Assembly: GCA_028292665.1 (NCBI GenBank)
Contig: JAQGLW010000190.1
Coordinates: 1 to 33,633, forward strand
Length of the DNA stretch: 33,633 bases
Source of the DNA: Herminiimonas sp.
Lineage (GTDB): Bacteria > Pseudomonadota > Gammaproteobacteria > Burkholderiales > Burkholderiaceae_D
Reading direction: 5' to 3'
Numbering within the stretch: position 1 is the first letter of the stretch; each line of letters opens with the position of its first letter. The notes under the pieces were generated by a model. That model was not told the origin of the DNA and ran no database searches. It saw only the letters and a list, made by a program, of their open reading frames with translations. Below are positions 25,264-32,891 of the stretch, piece by piece. The translations under genes and the position numbers were made by a program.

Positions 25264-27141
25264 TTACAGTTCCCAGCGCACCCCGACACGCAAGCGCCGT
25301 CCCGCTGTCGACGTACCGACCGTTTCCTCGGCCCTGCGGTCCAACACATTGTCGAGCGCCGCGAATGCCTGCCAGCGCGTCCCCAGCCAAGTCAGTCCAA
25401 TATTGACTTCCGAATAGCCGCCCAGCCGGACATCGCCTGTAGGGATGGAAGAGTCGAAGCGCGATCCGATATAGTTCACGCCGGACTGCAGCCGCCATTG
25501 CGGCGCGAGCTGGACTTCGACGCCGGCGCTGGCCTGCCGGCGCGGCCGAAAACGCAGCGGCGGGCCGCCATTGGGATCGCGGACATTCATCAGCGTGCCT
25601 TGGGTATAGAACATCAGGCCACTCTGCCAGATGCGTCTGAGATTGAACTCCAGCCCGTTGCTGTAGATCGAGGCGCGGTTCACCAATCTCGGCGGCGGAC
25701 CTGCGTCGAAGTCCACCAGATCCCGGTAATGCGCCTGGAACAGGGTAATGCGGGTTTTCCATCGCGCCGTATCGGCACTGGCATAGTACAGTTCCGCCTG
25801 CTGGCTGTGTTCGGGTCTGAGTCCGGGATTGCCGACCAGTGGATGCCCGAGCGCGTAGAAGCTCGGCAGCTTACTTGCGGACGACAATGCCATGCCCACT
25901 CTGCCCCTGTCTTCAGCCATTTCATACTGGAGGCTGAGCGCCGGATGTTGCATCGATCCTTGTCCCGGCGTTTGCTCGTGGCGTATTCCCACCTGCACGC
26001 TCCACGGCCCGAATGATTTTCTGGCTTCGCCGACAACGCTGTTGGTGACGCGATGGATCTTGAAGTTGGCGGGGATGCGGACGCCCAGGAAAAGCGTGCT
26101 GTCGAGCGACCCGGTCTCGGCCTGGCTGCCGGCTCCCAATACCAAGTCCCAGCCGGAGGCCAAATGCCGGCGCCAATTTATCTGCACCTCATTGCGCCGG
26201 TAGCTGCCATCGGTATCGACTGCCGGCAAGCCGAACGGATCACGCAGGCCAGGGGCCACACGCGGCGTGTTCTGCACGCTGTCCCGCTGAAAGCGTGCCA
26301 GCCGCAGTTCCAGCGCACTGGCCGCGTCCAGCTCATGGTCCAGCGCAACGGCCAGCTGTTGCGATTCCGAGCGCCGCTCTTCCTGACTTCGATTGACCGC
26401 ATACACCGGACCGCCGCTGTCATCCGGAAAGCCGACATTGGTACTGTCGGCCAGCCGCAGCTGCATTTGCAAATGCGTCGGTCCCCAATGATCGCGGAAA
26501 CCGACATTGGCAGCGCGGGTGCGGGAAAAGCCGCTGATATCCGCTTGTCCGTCTTCGCGCTGCGCGATGCTGGCGCGCCACGGGCCTTGCGCGACGGAGG
26601 CGCTAGCCGCAGCCAGCCCTTCCCCGCCGGCTTCGGCGGCAAACCTGGCCGGCGCCACAGCGCCCGGCGCCCGCGTAAATATCTGCACCACGCCGGCCAG
26701 CGCCTCGCCGTGCTCCACAGTCGAGTTGCCGCGCACTATCTCGATGCGCTCCACATCGTCGAGCGTCAGCGTACTCAGGTCGACCGCACTGCCGCGCGAC
26801 GACAAAGGATCGTTCTGCCGGATTCCATCGATCAGCACCACCACATGGCTGGGATCGGCGCCGCGCAGGAACAAAGAGCCGAATCCGCCGGAGCGCGCCC
26901 TGCGATCGACCATCACGCCGGCGCGGCGCGACAGGAATTCGGCCACGCTGGCCGGCGCCTCCCGTTCAATCTGCTCGCGGGTGTACACGCTGACATGCTG
27001 GTTGACGGTCGCCTCGGTCAGCGGCAGCGCCGTCGAGTACACGACTACCGGACTGAGTTCGCGCGGCGCGGCATCCTGCGCGCAGACGGCGGCAGGCCAG
27101 GGCAGCGCCAGCCATGCCGCAACGGATACAAGCCGCTTCAT
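25264..27141 (-). CDS. TonB-dependent outer-membrane receptor, BtuB-like
   Basis: 625 residues with a signal peptide. A plug domain (LSPVVVYSTALPLTEATVNQ; REQIEREAPASVAEFLSRRA; GGFGSLFLRGADPSHVVVLI; DGIRQNDPL; VERIEIVRGNSTVEHGEALA) precedes a 22-strand-type barrel ending RRLRVGVRWEL. It takes up a rare large nutrient using TonB energy. No cobalamin riboswitch is visible upstream. It is the third gene of the operon with a PQQ sugar dehydrogenase and a cytochrome c, 32 bases after the cytochrome gene, so PQQ or a sugar-derived ligand is a reasonable guess for its substrate. Confidence 0.9.
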   Translation of the reverse strand: MKRLVSVAAWLALPWPAAVCAQDAAPRELSPVVVYSTALPLTEATVNQHVSVYTREQIEREAPASVAEFLSRRAGVMVDRRARSGGFGSLFLRGADPSHVVVLIDGIRQNDPLSSRGSAVDLSTLTLDDVERIEIVRGNSTVEHGEALAGVVQIFTRAPGAVAPARFAAEAGGEGLAAASASVAQGPWRASIAQREDGQADISGFSRTRAANVGFRDHWGPTHLQMQLRLADSTNVGFPDDSGGPVYAVNRSQEERRSESQQLAVALDHELDAASALELRLARFQRDSVQNTPRVAPGLRDPFGLPAVDTDGSYRRNEVQINWRRHLASGWDLVLGAGSQAETGSLDSTLFLGVRIPANFKIHRVTNSVVGEARKSFGPWSVQVGIRHEQTPGQGSMQHPALSLQYEMAEDRGRVGMALSSASKLPSFYALGHPLVGNPGLRPEHSQQAELYYASADTARWKTRITLFQAHYRDLVDFDAGPPPRLVNRASIYSNGLEFNLRRIWQSGLMFYTQGTLMNVRDPNGGPPLRFRPRRQASAGVEVQLAPQWRLQSGVNYIGSRFDSSIPTGDVRLGGYSEVNIGLTWLGTRWQAFAALDNVLDRRAEETVGTSTAGRRLRVGVRWEL

Positions 27142-27173
27142 GCGTATTGCACCAGTGGCCTGAGCTTCATCGC

Positions 27174-27656
27174 TTACTTCTTCCCATCCAGGCTGCGGAT
27201 ATAGGCAATGATCTTGAGCATGTCATCCTGAGTCAGGTCACGCTTTGAGAACGGCTGCATTGCGCCGGACGCCCCGGCATAGATGATGGAAAACATACCG
27301 ACATCGGTGGCAGTCTGTGGGTAGATATACTTGCCTCCGACCAGCGGAGGCCCGATTTTTCCCGATGCATCAGCGTTATGACAGGACTGGCACCATTGCT
27401 CGTAGAGCACTTTGCCTCTTTGCACGGCAGCCCCATCGCTGCGGTAAACATTGGTGCCGTTTTCCTTGAACTGCTTGAGTGCCGGGGTTTCGATTTCCCC
27501 AGCCTTGAGGGGCATCTCGATCGGTTTGCCATCGATCGGATCCTTAAAGACCGGTTTGTCGGCAGCAACTGCCCCGATAACAGCACCGGCAATTAAAAGG
27601 CCGGGGACAACCGCCTTGAACAGCACCGAAATCAAACCGTCAGCGAACAAGTTCAT
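27174..27656 (-). CDS. Periplasmic cytochrome c, cL (MxaG/XoxG)-like
   Basis: 160 residues with an N-terminal membrane or signal segment (VLFKAVVPGLLIAGAVIGAV). One heme site, CQSCH, lies in LYEQWCQSCHNADASGKIGP; the axial Met is probably in TDVGMFSIIYAGASGAMQPF. The stretch from GPPLVGGKY to IAYIRSLDGKK resembles cytochromes cL that accept electrons from PQQ-dependent alcohol dehydrogenases. It lies between the sugar dehydrogenase and the receptor, so it is the likely electron acceptor of the former. Confidence 0.85.
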   Translation of the reverse strand: MNLFADGLISVLFKAVVPGLLIAGAVIGAVAADKPVFKDPIDGKPIEMPLKAGEIETPALKQFKENGTNVYRSDGAAVQRGKVLYEQWCQSCHNADASGKIGPPLVGGKYIYPQTATDVGMFSIIYAGASGAMQPFSKRDLTQDDMLKIIAYIRSLDGKK

Positions 27657-27762
27657 TGCAATCCATCCAAAGAAAATGGGAAGCCGAACCTGCCGTGCCG
27701 CCCGCATTCGGAGAACCGACATCCCCGGAGGGCGGCGCCGCAGAAATCAGGACAGCCGCCAG

Positions 27763-29190
27763 CTATTGGCGCGCGCGGGCCACTTCAGCGCCGGGCGGAA
27801 CCTTGTCGGCCGGCAGAATACGCCACAACTGTCCAGGCGGGTTTGCCGTTGCGCCTTTGTCGTCGGTATAAAAGCAGTTGCAGTTCAACGCGAGCACATT
27901 TCCGTCCGCATCGACCGTGCCCGAAGTGAATTGCAGGCTGGTCTGCAAGAACTCTTGCATGTTCCACTTTTTCCCGCCGTCGTCCCAGGCAATGCCGAAC
28001 AGACGGCCGGAACACCAGTCGCCCACCAGATAGGTATCTTTCATCCCGCCGTAGTTGCTGGCAACTCCGAGTCCTTGGGCGGAGCAGCCCCAACCGGTCT
28101 TGAGCTTCTCAGCACCGGGATACGGCTCCTGATGAGGATACTCTGCCACCGGCAACACGCCGACGATCGGGCATTTTTCGCCAGGACCGGTAGTCGGGTG
28201 GCAGTGCGATGCCTGGTTGAACTTCCAGCCATAATTCTCGCCACCCTTGGACGAGACAGGCTGCCAATTGATCTCTTCCCAGTGGTTCTGTCCGACATCG
28301 GCTATGAACAGGTCACCCGTGCGTTTGTTGAAGTGGAACGAATACGGGTTGCGCAAGCCGTATGCCCAGATTTCGGGTTTTGCTCCGATCTGGTTGGCGG
28401 TAAAGCCCTTCTCGGTAATACCGAACAGCGACATCAACTGCGGGCGGTCGGCCTTGGCGAAGGGGTTATCCTTCGGAATGGCGTATGGCACATCGTCGGG
28501 CGTGTCGACGTCGATGCGAAGCAGCTTGCCCCACAGCACGTCCAGACGCTGCCCTGCGTTAAGCGGATCGCCTTCCCAGCCGCCGTCACCCTTGCCGATG
28601 TAAAGCTTGCCGTCAGGGCCGAAGGCGATCATCCCGCCGTAATGATTGTAATAAGGCTGCGGAATGTTCATGAGCACCTTGGCGCTCTTGGTGAGCTGTT
28701 CCTTGGTGATCCTGTTAGGACTGGCTTTGTCGACAGTGAAACGCGCGACGATCGACGCGCCATTGAACGGCAGCGACGCATAATGCACGTAGACGTAACC
28801 GTTGTCCTTGAACTTCGGATGTAGCGCAATCGACCATAGCCCCTGCTCGACGAAGCCCGTCTGCACGTCGGTGCCGAGCGGATTGAAATTGGTCAAGTCG
28901 AGAAAGGGCTCGGGTTGCACCTTGCCGTCCTTCTGTAGGATACGCACCCGGCCAACCCGTTCAACGACGAAGATGCGCCCGCTGCCATCATTGGCGGCAG
29001 TAACGCCTACCGGATCGGCGAAGCCGTCAGCCACCTTGACAAGCGCCAGCTTCGGCGCTCCGGGAATGGCGCCGCCAGGTCTTGCAACTCCGGGGACCGT
29101 GGTGGAAACAGCCTGTCCCAAGGCAATAAGGGGAACGATAAAGAAAGCGATAAACACTGCTTGGGTGGTAACCAAGGTCCGGTAAAGCAT
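27763..29190 (-). CDS. PQQ-dependent soluble sugar dehydrogenase (GSDH family)
   Basis: 475 residues with a signal peptide (MLYRTLVTTQAVFIAFFIVP). It has the six-bladed GSDH beta-propeller of soluble glucose/sorbosone dehydrogenases: ADGFADPVGVTAANDGSGRI, FVVERVGRVRIL, then LHPKFKDNGYVYVHYAS, GGMIAFGPDGKLYIGKGDGG, and YGLRNPYSFHFNKRTGDLFI with ADVGQNHWEEINW, which includes the PQQ/calcium-side residues. It oxidises aldoses or related compounds in the periplasm with PQQ. GGAGGAG precedes the ATG. It is the first gene of its operon; no pqq biosynthesis genes are in the window. Confidence 0.92.
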   Translation of the reverse strand: MLYRTLVTTQAVFIAFFIVPLIALGQAVSTTVPGVARPGGAIPGAPKLALVKVADGFADPVGVTAANDGSGRIFVVERVGRVRILQKDGKVQPEPFLDLTNFNPLGTDVQTGFVEQGLWSIALHPKFKDNGYVYVHYASLPFNGASIVARFTVDKASPNRITKEQLTKSAKVLMNIPQPYYNHYGGMIAFGPDGKLYIGKGDGGWEGDPLNAGQRLDVLWGKLLRIDVDTPDDVPYAIPKDNPFAKADRPQLMSLFGITEKGFTANQIGAKPEIWAYGLRNPYSFHFNKRTGDLFIADVGQNHWEEINWQPVSSKGGENYGWKFNQASHCHPTTGPGEKCPIVGVLPVAEYPHQEPYPGAEKLKTGWGCSAQGLGVASNYGGMKDTYLVGDWCSGRLFGIAWDDGGKKWNMQEFLQTSLQFTSGTVDADGNVLALNCNCFYTDDKGATANPPGQLWRILPADKVPPGAEVARARQ

Positions 29191-29275
29191 AACTCCTCCA
29201 AAACGTATATTTTTTATTGGGAGACTACGCAAAACTCTTGTACCGCCGTGCACCTGGACGACACACGTTGACTTT

Positions 29276-29305
29276 TTTATATCGTCCTTGATCAATCTAG
29301 TACAA
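29276..29305 (-). promoter_or_regulatory. Promoter candidate for the sugar-dehydrogenase operon
   Basis: On the - strand TTGTAC (29305-29300) and TATAAA (29281-29276) are 18 bases apart, about 85 bases before the ATG. Only a weak match to consensus. Confidence 0.3.
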
Positions 29306-29600
29306 CGCCGGGATAAATGTCTAGCGCAGCGCATTCTTTTCATGACGCCGGTCAATCTTGCCAAGATTTTGCTTATCGGCACGCTTTGCAATCGCTTGAC
29401 TGCAATTCCAGCGCTGGAAGTTGGAATTAATGACTGACGATATTGGAGCAACTGTTTAACCGAACCGAATGCTGTTCCACTATGCGTACTATCCATCCAA
29501 ACCGGCAAGCGGGCAACGGGTTCAATCGGGATATGGTTTTGCATTTCCCTCCTGCGAACCCGAATGGGTGAAGCAGCTAACTGATTCCACTTTCTTATAA

Positions 29601-29628
29601 TAAAAAAACGAAGCTATTAGCTGCTTCG
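29601..29628 (-). terminator. Terminator-like hairpin
   Basis: CGAAGC (29609-29614) and GCTTCG (29623-29628) form a stem. On the - strand it is followed by a run of seven T residues (29608-29602). It could stop transcription leaving the left tRNA-like unit. Confidence 0.5.
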
Positions 29629-29641
29629 GTAGCTCTGGCAA

Positions 29642-29658
29642 TGGGAATTGGTGTAAAA
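29642..29658 (+). repeat. 17-bp direct repeat, left copy
   Basis: TGGGAATTGGTGTAAAA is repeated identically at 32760-32776. The pair encloses the inverted repeats and the three-gene cassette. Confidence 0.6.
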
Positions 29659-29825
29659 AACCGTGTTCGGGCAGTAGGAGAACGGTCGAGGATTTGACTA
29701 TGGGAAGAACTGCGGGAGTGGAATGAATGAGGCCAGACTGGTGCCGATACCGGTCGATCCCCTAATTCAAACCACTGGCATTTGGAACTGAAGAGAATTG
29801 CATTCGGGGATGGAATCCATTGCGT

Positions 29826-29892
29826 TTGCGAATGTGACGAACCCTCATTCAGAGCTTGGGAAGCTTTCGTTCTACCATTGAACTACACCCGC
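29826..29892 (-). pseudogene. tRNA-Gly(CCC)-like remnant, left copy
   Basis: Identical to the right copy at 32099. The acceptor 5' strand, D-arm and anticodon arm are kept, but the T-arm and 3' acceptor strand are replaced. It points outward, away from the cassette. Confidence 0.7.
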
Positions 29893-29901
29893 GTTAGGAG
29901 C

Positions 29902-29930
29902 ATTTTACGTGACATTCCGAGTGTTCTCAA
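29902..29930 (-). promoter_or_regulatory. Outward sigma70 promoter of the left tRNA-like unit
   Basis: TTGAGA (29930-29925), 17-base spacer, TAAAAT (29907-29902), nine bases before the tRNA-like 5' end. Mirror image of the promoter in IR-R. Confidence 0.6.
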
Positions 29931-30011
29931 ATAGTGAGGAAAGAACGGTGGGGACAGTAATGGGGGCGATTGATGGTGCAAAGCATCTCTACGATGTGAA
30001 AAGTTACAGTC

Positions 30012-30707
30012 ATGACTTTTGATACGGAACTATCGGTCAGCAGGTTGGGGAAGTGTAAAAAAACGATGGAACAACTAATCAGACCGCTAGGGCATCCTTA
30101 TACAAGACTGGTCCCCCAACGCTACCACAGGCCGTCTGGGTTGGATAAAGCCTGGTTTAATATTGAACATGCTTGGCATCATCCATGCCAATACATTTAC
30201 CATACTGAGGACGTCGCCGCGTCTATTTCACCGTCCGCTTTATGTGAATTGCGAACGTCGGATGGCGAGACCATTATCTTGCTTGTAGAAATTGATGAGT
30301 TTCCGACCCTTGCTGAGGCAATCCTCCTATTTGGGAAAATGTCCTCTACTGGAAATCGTGTGCAGCGCTTCATTACACTTTACAAAGTATACGAGTGTTT
30401 GGAGCCTCGGCCGGAAATCAACTTTTCTGCAGTTCGGCACGGACTCAGTCACGCGGGCTCAGTACTTTCCCGCCCTAAAACTGTTGCAGCACTAAACCAT
30501 CTTTTTGGCGGGGCCAACATCGATCTAAGTATCCCCCGACACCTCCGTATTTTTTATATGCAGTTCGTTGATTTACTAATTGAAGTCGATAAGAAGCTCT
30601 TTACCTCTCTCCAACCACTTGTGCATCGCTTGCGACGGCTACCATCGCGGTATCATGCACTCTCAGATTGGCAAGTAGGTGGCCGGATAGAGGGCTACAA
30701 AGACTAA
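30012..30707 (+). CDS. Cassette protein 1, HEPN-like R-x4-H motif
   Basis: 231 residues, no membrane segment or signal. The middle has an acidic beta-like stretch (ETIILLVEIDEFPTLAEAIL). Residues 136-148 read INFSAVRHGLSHA, in which Arg142-x4-His147 has the form and helical setting of HEPN catalytic motifs. The C-terminus is helical and basic. The ATG at 30012 has no clear ribosome site; ATG 30066 is an alternative. The gene is 43 bases inside IR-L and 26 bases before gene 2. It has no relative I can name; the HEPN assignment rests on the motif and its neighbours. Confidence 0.6.
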   Translation: MTFDTELSVSRLGKCKKTMEQLIRPLGHPYTRLVPQRYHRPSGLDKAWFNIEHAWHHPCQYIYHTEDVAASISPSALCELRTSDGETIILLVEIDEFPTLAEAILLFGKMSSTGNRVQRFITLYKVYECLEPRPEINFSAVRHGLSHAGSVLSRPKTVAALNHLFGGANIDLSIPRHLRIFYMQFVDLLIEVDKKLFTSLQPLVHRLRRLPSRYHALSDWQVGGRIEGYKD

Positions 30708-30733
30708 CGGCCGCCACGTTGGGGAGAGAAACA

Positions 30734-31228
30734 ATGCAAGCAGCAGAGCTGATCGAGAGATTTTCCCCGGGGTTCAATAACCTAAGTTCGGCGGAAAAGG
30801 AGGCGATACAAACATTTACCCTGATGTGGACGCTGTTTGAGGCCCAGATACTTGGAACCAATGCGTCGGCGCAGAAAATAAAAGAATCGACTAAAAAATG
30901 GAATGAAAGTGGAGACTTAAAAGATTCAGGCTGGTACCAAGAGCAGCTTGACTACTTCATCGCTCGGTACGTCGATGCCGGAGACACGAATGATCGATTC
31001 AATCATCTGGAGTTGAGGGCAAACGACGATCTAGGACTCGTGTCCTCGGTACTTAAAGGCGTGAATAAAAACCATGTGGACCAATTGACGGCGATACTTA
31101 TAATCGTTCTACGATTTCGGAACAATTTTTTTCATGGAATTAAATGGGCGTATGGGATGCAAGGTCAGCAAAAAAACTTTGAACACTCGATTGAGCTGCT
31201 CAAAAATTGCTTAGATAAATTTAAATAG
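30734..31228 (+). CDS. Cassette protein 2, HEPN-like RNNFFHG motif
   Basis: 164 mostly helical residues. Near the C-terminus ILIIVLRFRNNFFHGIKWAY carries Arg129-Asn-Asn-Phe-Phe-His134, the R-N-x-x-x-H-G form characteristic of HEPN ribonucleases, followed by a final helix (EHSIELLKNCLDKF). The size and layout, a helical bundle with the motif on the last but one helix, fit a minimal HEPN domain. GGGGAGAG upstream fixes the ATG at 30734. The stop is 15 bases before gene 3, so they are cotranslated. Could act as RNase toxin or effector (inference). Confidence 0.7.
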   Translation: MQAAELIERFSPGFNNLSSAEKEAIQTFTLMWTLFEAQILGTNASAQKIKESTKKWNESGDLKDSGWYQEQLDYFIARYVDAGDTNDRFNHLELRANDDLGLVSSVLKGVNKNHVDQLTAILIIVLRFRNNFFHGIKWAYGMQGQQKNFEHSIELLKNCLDKFK

Positions 31229-31243
31229 TTCGTTAGGCAGCAT

Positions 31244-32008
31244 ATGCACCTTCAACGCGTCCTACTGACAGCACAGCAAATACGAAGCATTCCTGAAAAA
31301 GACCGCGCACTGATGATCGTGCTTGCGTATGCGCTGAACGAGATTAACGCATTAAATAAACTACTGTTCCTCAGCACGAATTTTGAACACTCCCCACAAT
31401 GGCGTGTGCATGCCCACATTTCGCAAGCTATGCTCCTCATGCGAACGCTTGTGGGGAAACTCAACGAAATATGGTTGACCATTCAAGGCGGTTACTTCGG
31501 AAGTAAGTTGTCGCTGCTTCACAACCCAACATTGGGCAATTCCGCCAGCAAAGGCCTTTCTAATTTAGGCGCGTACTTCGGTAAGAAAAATCTTATTCAT
31601 ACTGTTCGCAACAACTTCTCGTTCCATTATTCACTGCAACATGCCGCAAACGAAATTCCCGAGAGCGGCCCCACGGAAGAGCTCGCGATATATCTGCACG
31701 AGCAAATTGGTAATTCACTTTACCAATTCGCTGAGTTCGCTATGGGTAAAGCCCTTGCGGAGTCGATAGACGCTTGTAACGCGGAGGTTGCGGTTGACAG
31801 ACTCTTTTCTGAAACGTCGGCTGTTGTGGAATGGCTAAATGACTTTGGCCAAGGTTATTTGTTTTCAGTCCTTGATATGTATGTAGGGGCTGAAGTACTC
31901 CGCGCCGGGGCTGAGCGAATCGAGGTGGGCTTGGTACCCGCATCCTCGGACACCACGATTCCTTTTTTCATAGACATCTCTAAAAAGCCATCCGATTCCA
32001 GTTCTTAG
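31244..32008 (+). CDS. Cassette protein 3, HEPN-like R-x5-H motif
   Basis: 254 helical residues beginning MHLQRVLLTAQQIRSIPEKD. Residues 120-130 read TVRNNFSFHYS, giving Arg122-Asn-Asn-Phe-Ser-Phe-His128, another HEPN-form motif, preceded by LNEINALNKLLFL and MLLMRTLVGKLNEIW helices. A second helical half follows (LAIYLHEQIGNSLYQFAEFA). No membrane anchor. The ribosome site is weak (AGGCAG). The stop is 14 bases from IR-R. No family name recalled with confidence; probably an accessory, defence-type protein. Confidence 0.65.
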   Translation: MHLQRVLLTAQQIRSIPEKDRALMIVLAYALNEINALNKLLFLSTNFEHSPQWRVHAHISQAMLLMRTLVGKLNEIWLTIQGGYFGSKLSLLHNPTLGNSASKGLSNLGAYFGKKNLIHTVRNNFSFHYSLQHAANEIPESGPTEELAIYLHEQIGNSLYQFAEFAMGKALAESIDACNAEVAVDRLFSETSAVVEWLNDFGQGYLFSVLDMYVGAEVLRAGAERIEVGLVPASSDTTIPFFIDISKKPSDSSS

Positions 32009-32060
32009 CTGCTCAGTTGATGCGCCCCCATTACTGTCCCCACCGTTCTCTCCTCACTAT

Positions 32061-32089
32061 TTGAGAACACTCGGAATGTCACGTAAAAT
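32061..32089 (+). promoter_or_regulatory. Outward sigma70 promoter of the right tRNA-like unit
   Basis: TTGAGA at 32061-32066, exactly 17 bases, then TAAAAT at 32084-32089. The tRNA-like sequence starts nine bases further on. Confidence 0.6.
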
Positions 32090-32098
32090 GCTCCTAAC

Positions 32099-32165
32099 GC
32101 GGGTGTAGTTCAATGGTAGAACGAAAGCTTCCCAAGCTCTGAATGAGGGTTCGTCACATTCGCAA
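32099..32165 (+). pseudogene. tRNA-Gly(CCC)-like remnant, right copy
   Basis: The acceptor strand GCGGGTG, D-arm GTTC-AATGGTA-GAAC and anticodon loop TTCCCAA (anticodon CCC) closely follow glyU-type tRNA-Gly. The anticodon stem has one A-C mismatch (AAAGC/GCTCT). After GAGGGTTCG the sequence changes to TCACATTCGCAA, so the T-stem and acceptor cannot pair normally and CCA is absent. It is a truncated tRNA under an intact promoter. Confidence 0.7.
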
Positions 32166-32728
32166 GCGCGACGGATTGCCGCACGCGCTTCGCACGTTTG
32201 CAATCTTCACATCCAGGTTTGATTTTGATTTTCCTCTTGTGAGGGAAACCGAAGGGTTTCCCTGCCCGTATGTGGCATTGCCCAGCCACACACAACTCTG
32301 ATCGGTTCATTGCGCTGTCATTACTGACGGTCATTACATCTGATGGATAATAAAAGACGCGTGATTCCCAAGCTAACCCATCAACGATGTCATCCATTAC
32401 GACATTGCTGAAACTTTCACCGGCATCATCCGGCAGGCTCGTTAATGCGGCTTCACACATTCTGTTCCCATCTCCACCAGACAGGTAGGGTATGACTGGT
32501 TGCGGCGTCTATTGGCTTGTATTCGTGCAGGTCTCGACGCGAGAGTATTGAATTGCCCTGATTGGACAGATGTATTTATGATCGGGAAAAGAAGACGTGC
32601 AAATAAACGAGGGTGAACCCTGTTGAAATCCACTTCAAAAATGTTTTTAACCCGGATTAATTGAGAAGCCGGTGAAAAGACACTCACAATATGAAAAAAC
32701 TGGAATATTCGTGAATTTCGTGTCTGTG

Positions 32729-32776
32729 TTTTACACCAAATCAAACGTTTTTTATTATCTGGGAATTGGTGTAAAA
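32729..32776. repeat. 11-bp inverted repeat within the right flank
   Basis: TTTTACACCAA (32729-32739) is the reverse complement of TTGGTGTAAAA (32766-32776), the latter being part of the 17-bp direct repeat copy. Confidence 0.5.
32760..32776 (+). repeat. 17-bp direct repeat, right copy
   Basis: TGGGAATTGGTGTAAAA, identical to 29642-29658. Confidence 0.6.
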
Positions 32777-32891
32777 GAATTGAGCACTACTTGAAGGGCT
32801 GGAGTCGGCCTATTCTGTCGAAAAAGACCATAGGCAACCTTTTCCATGTCGCCATAGTTCAAGCTTTATTACGCCACATGATTTAATCGTA

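Larger units (their letters stand above)
29306..29825. other. Gene-free region left of the HEPN-like cassette
   Basis: No coding gene is supported. It holds a - strand terminator-like hairpin (29601-29628) and the left copy of a 17-bp direct repeat (29642-29658). The last ten or so bases show imperfect similarity to the sequence just outside the right inverted repeat. Confidence 0.4.
29826..29968 (-). repeat. 143-bp inverted repeat, left (IR-L)
   Basis: It is the reverse complement of 32023-32165 with a single mismatch (29941 versus 32050) and no gap. It contains, reading outward on the - strand, a promoter and a tRNA-Gly-like segment. The inner end is 43 bases from the first cassette ATG. 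Confidence 0.95.
32023..32165 (+). repeat. 143-bp inverted repeat, right (IR-R)
   Basis: Mirror copy of IR-L (142 of 143 bases). Beyond its outer end, the next dozen bases match the IR-L flank only imperfectly (about 9 of 12), so the sharp edge of identity is at 32165. Confidence 0.95.
32166..32891. other. Region right of the cassette without a supported gene
   Basis: Two weak - strand ORFs lie here: 32442-32744 (100 codons) and 32110-32460 (116 codons, including KPFGFPHKRKIKIKPGCEDC). They overlap each other slightly and the second runs into IR-R; neither has a recognised family, so they may be gene debris or chance. A hairpin and a 17-bp repeat copy lie at 32729-32776. Confidence 0.35.

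Noticed and set aside
27142-27173. Cobalamin riboswitch for the BtuB-like receptor
   Set aside because: Only 32 bases separate it from the cytochrome gene and no B12-box-like sequence was seen before the operon either.
26053-27204. Long + strand ORFs opposite the TonB receptor
   Set aside because: They are mirror frames of a G+C-rich gene with no motifs; the - strand receptor is clearly the real gene.
29191-29544. N-terminal extension of the sugar dehydrogenase in the same frame
   Set aside because: The signal peptide begins at the Met at 29190 with a strong ribosome site; the upstream residues have no protein character.
31226-31244. GTTAGGC before the third cassette gene looks like an integron attC core
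   Set aside because: No matching partner core or long palindrome of attC size is present between genes 2 and 3, and there is no integrase in the window.
32099-32165. A functional tRNA-Gly gene
   Set aside because: The T-stem and 3' acceptor strand cannot pair, CCA is absent and the anticodon stem has a mismatch, so it was called a remnant.
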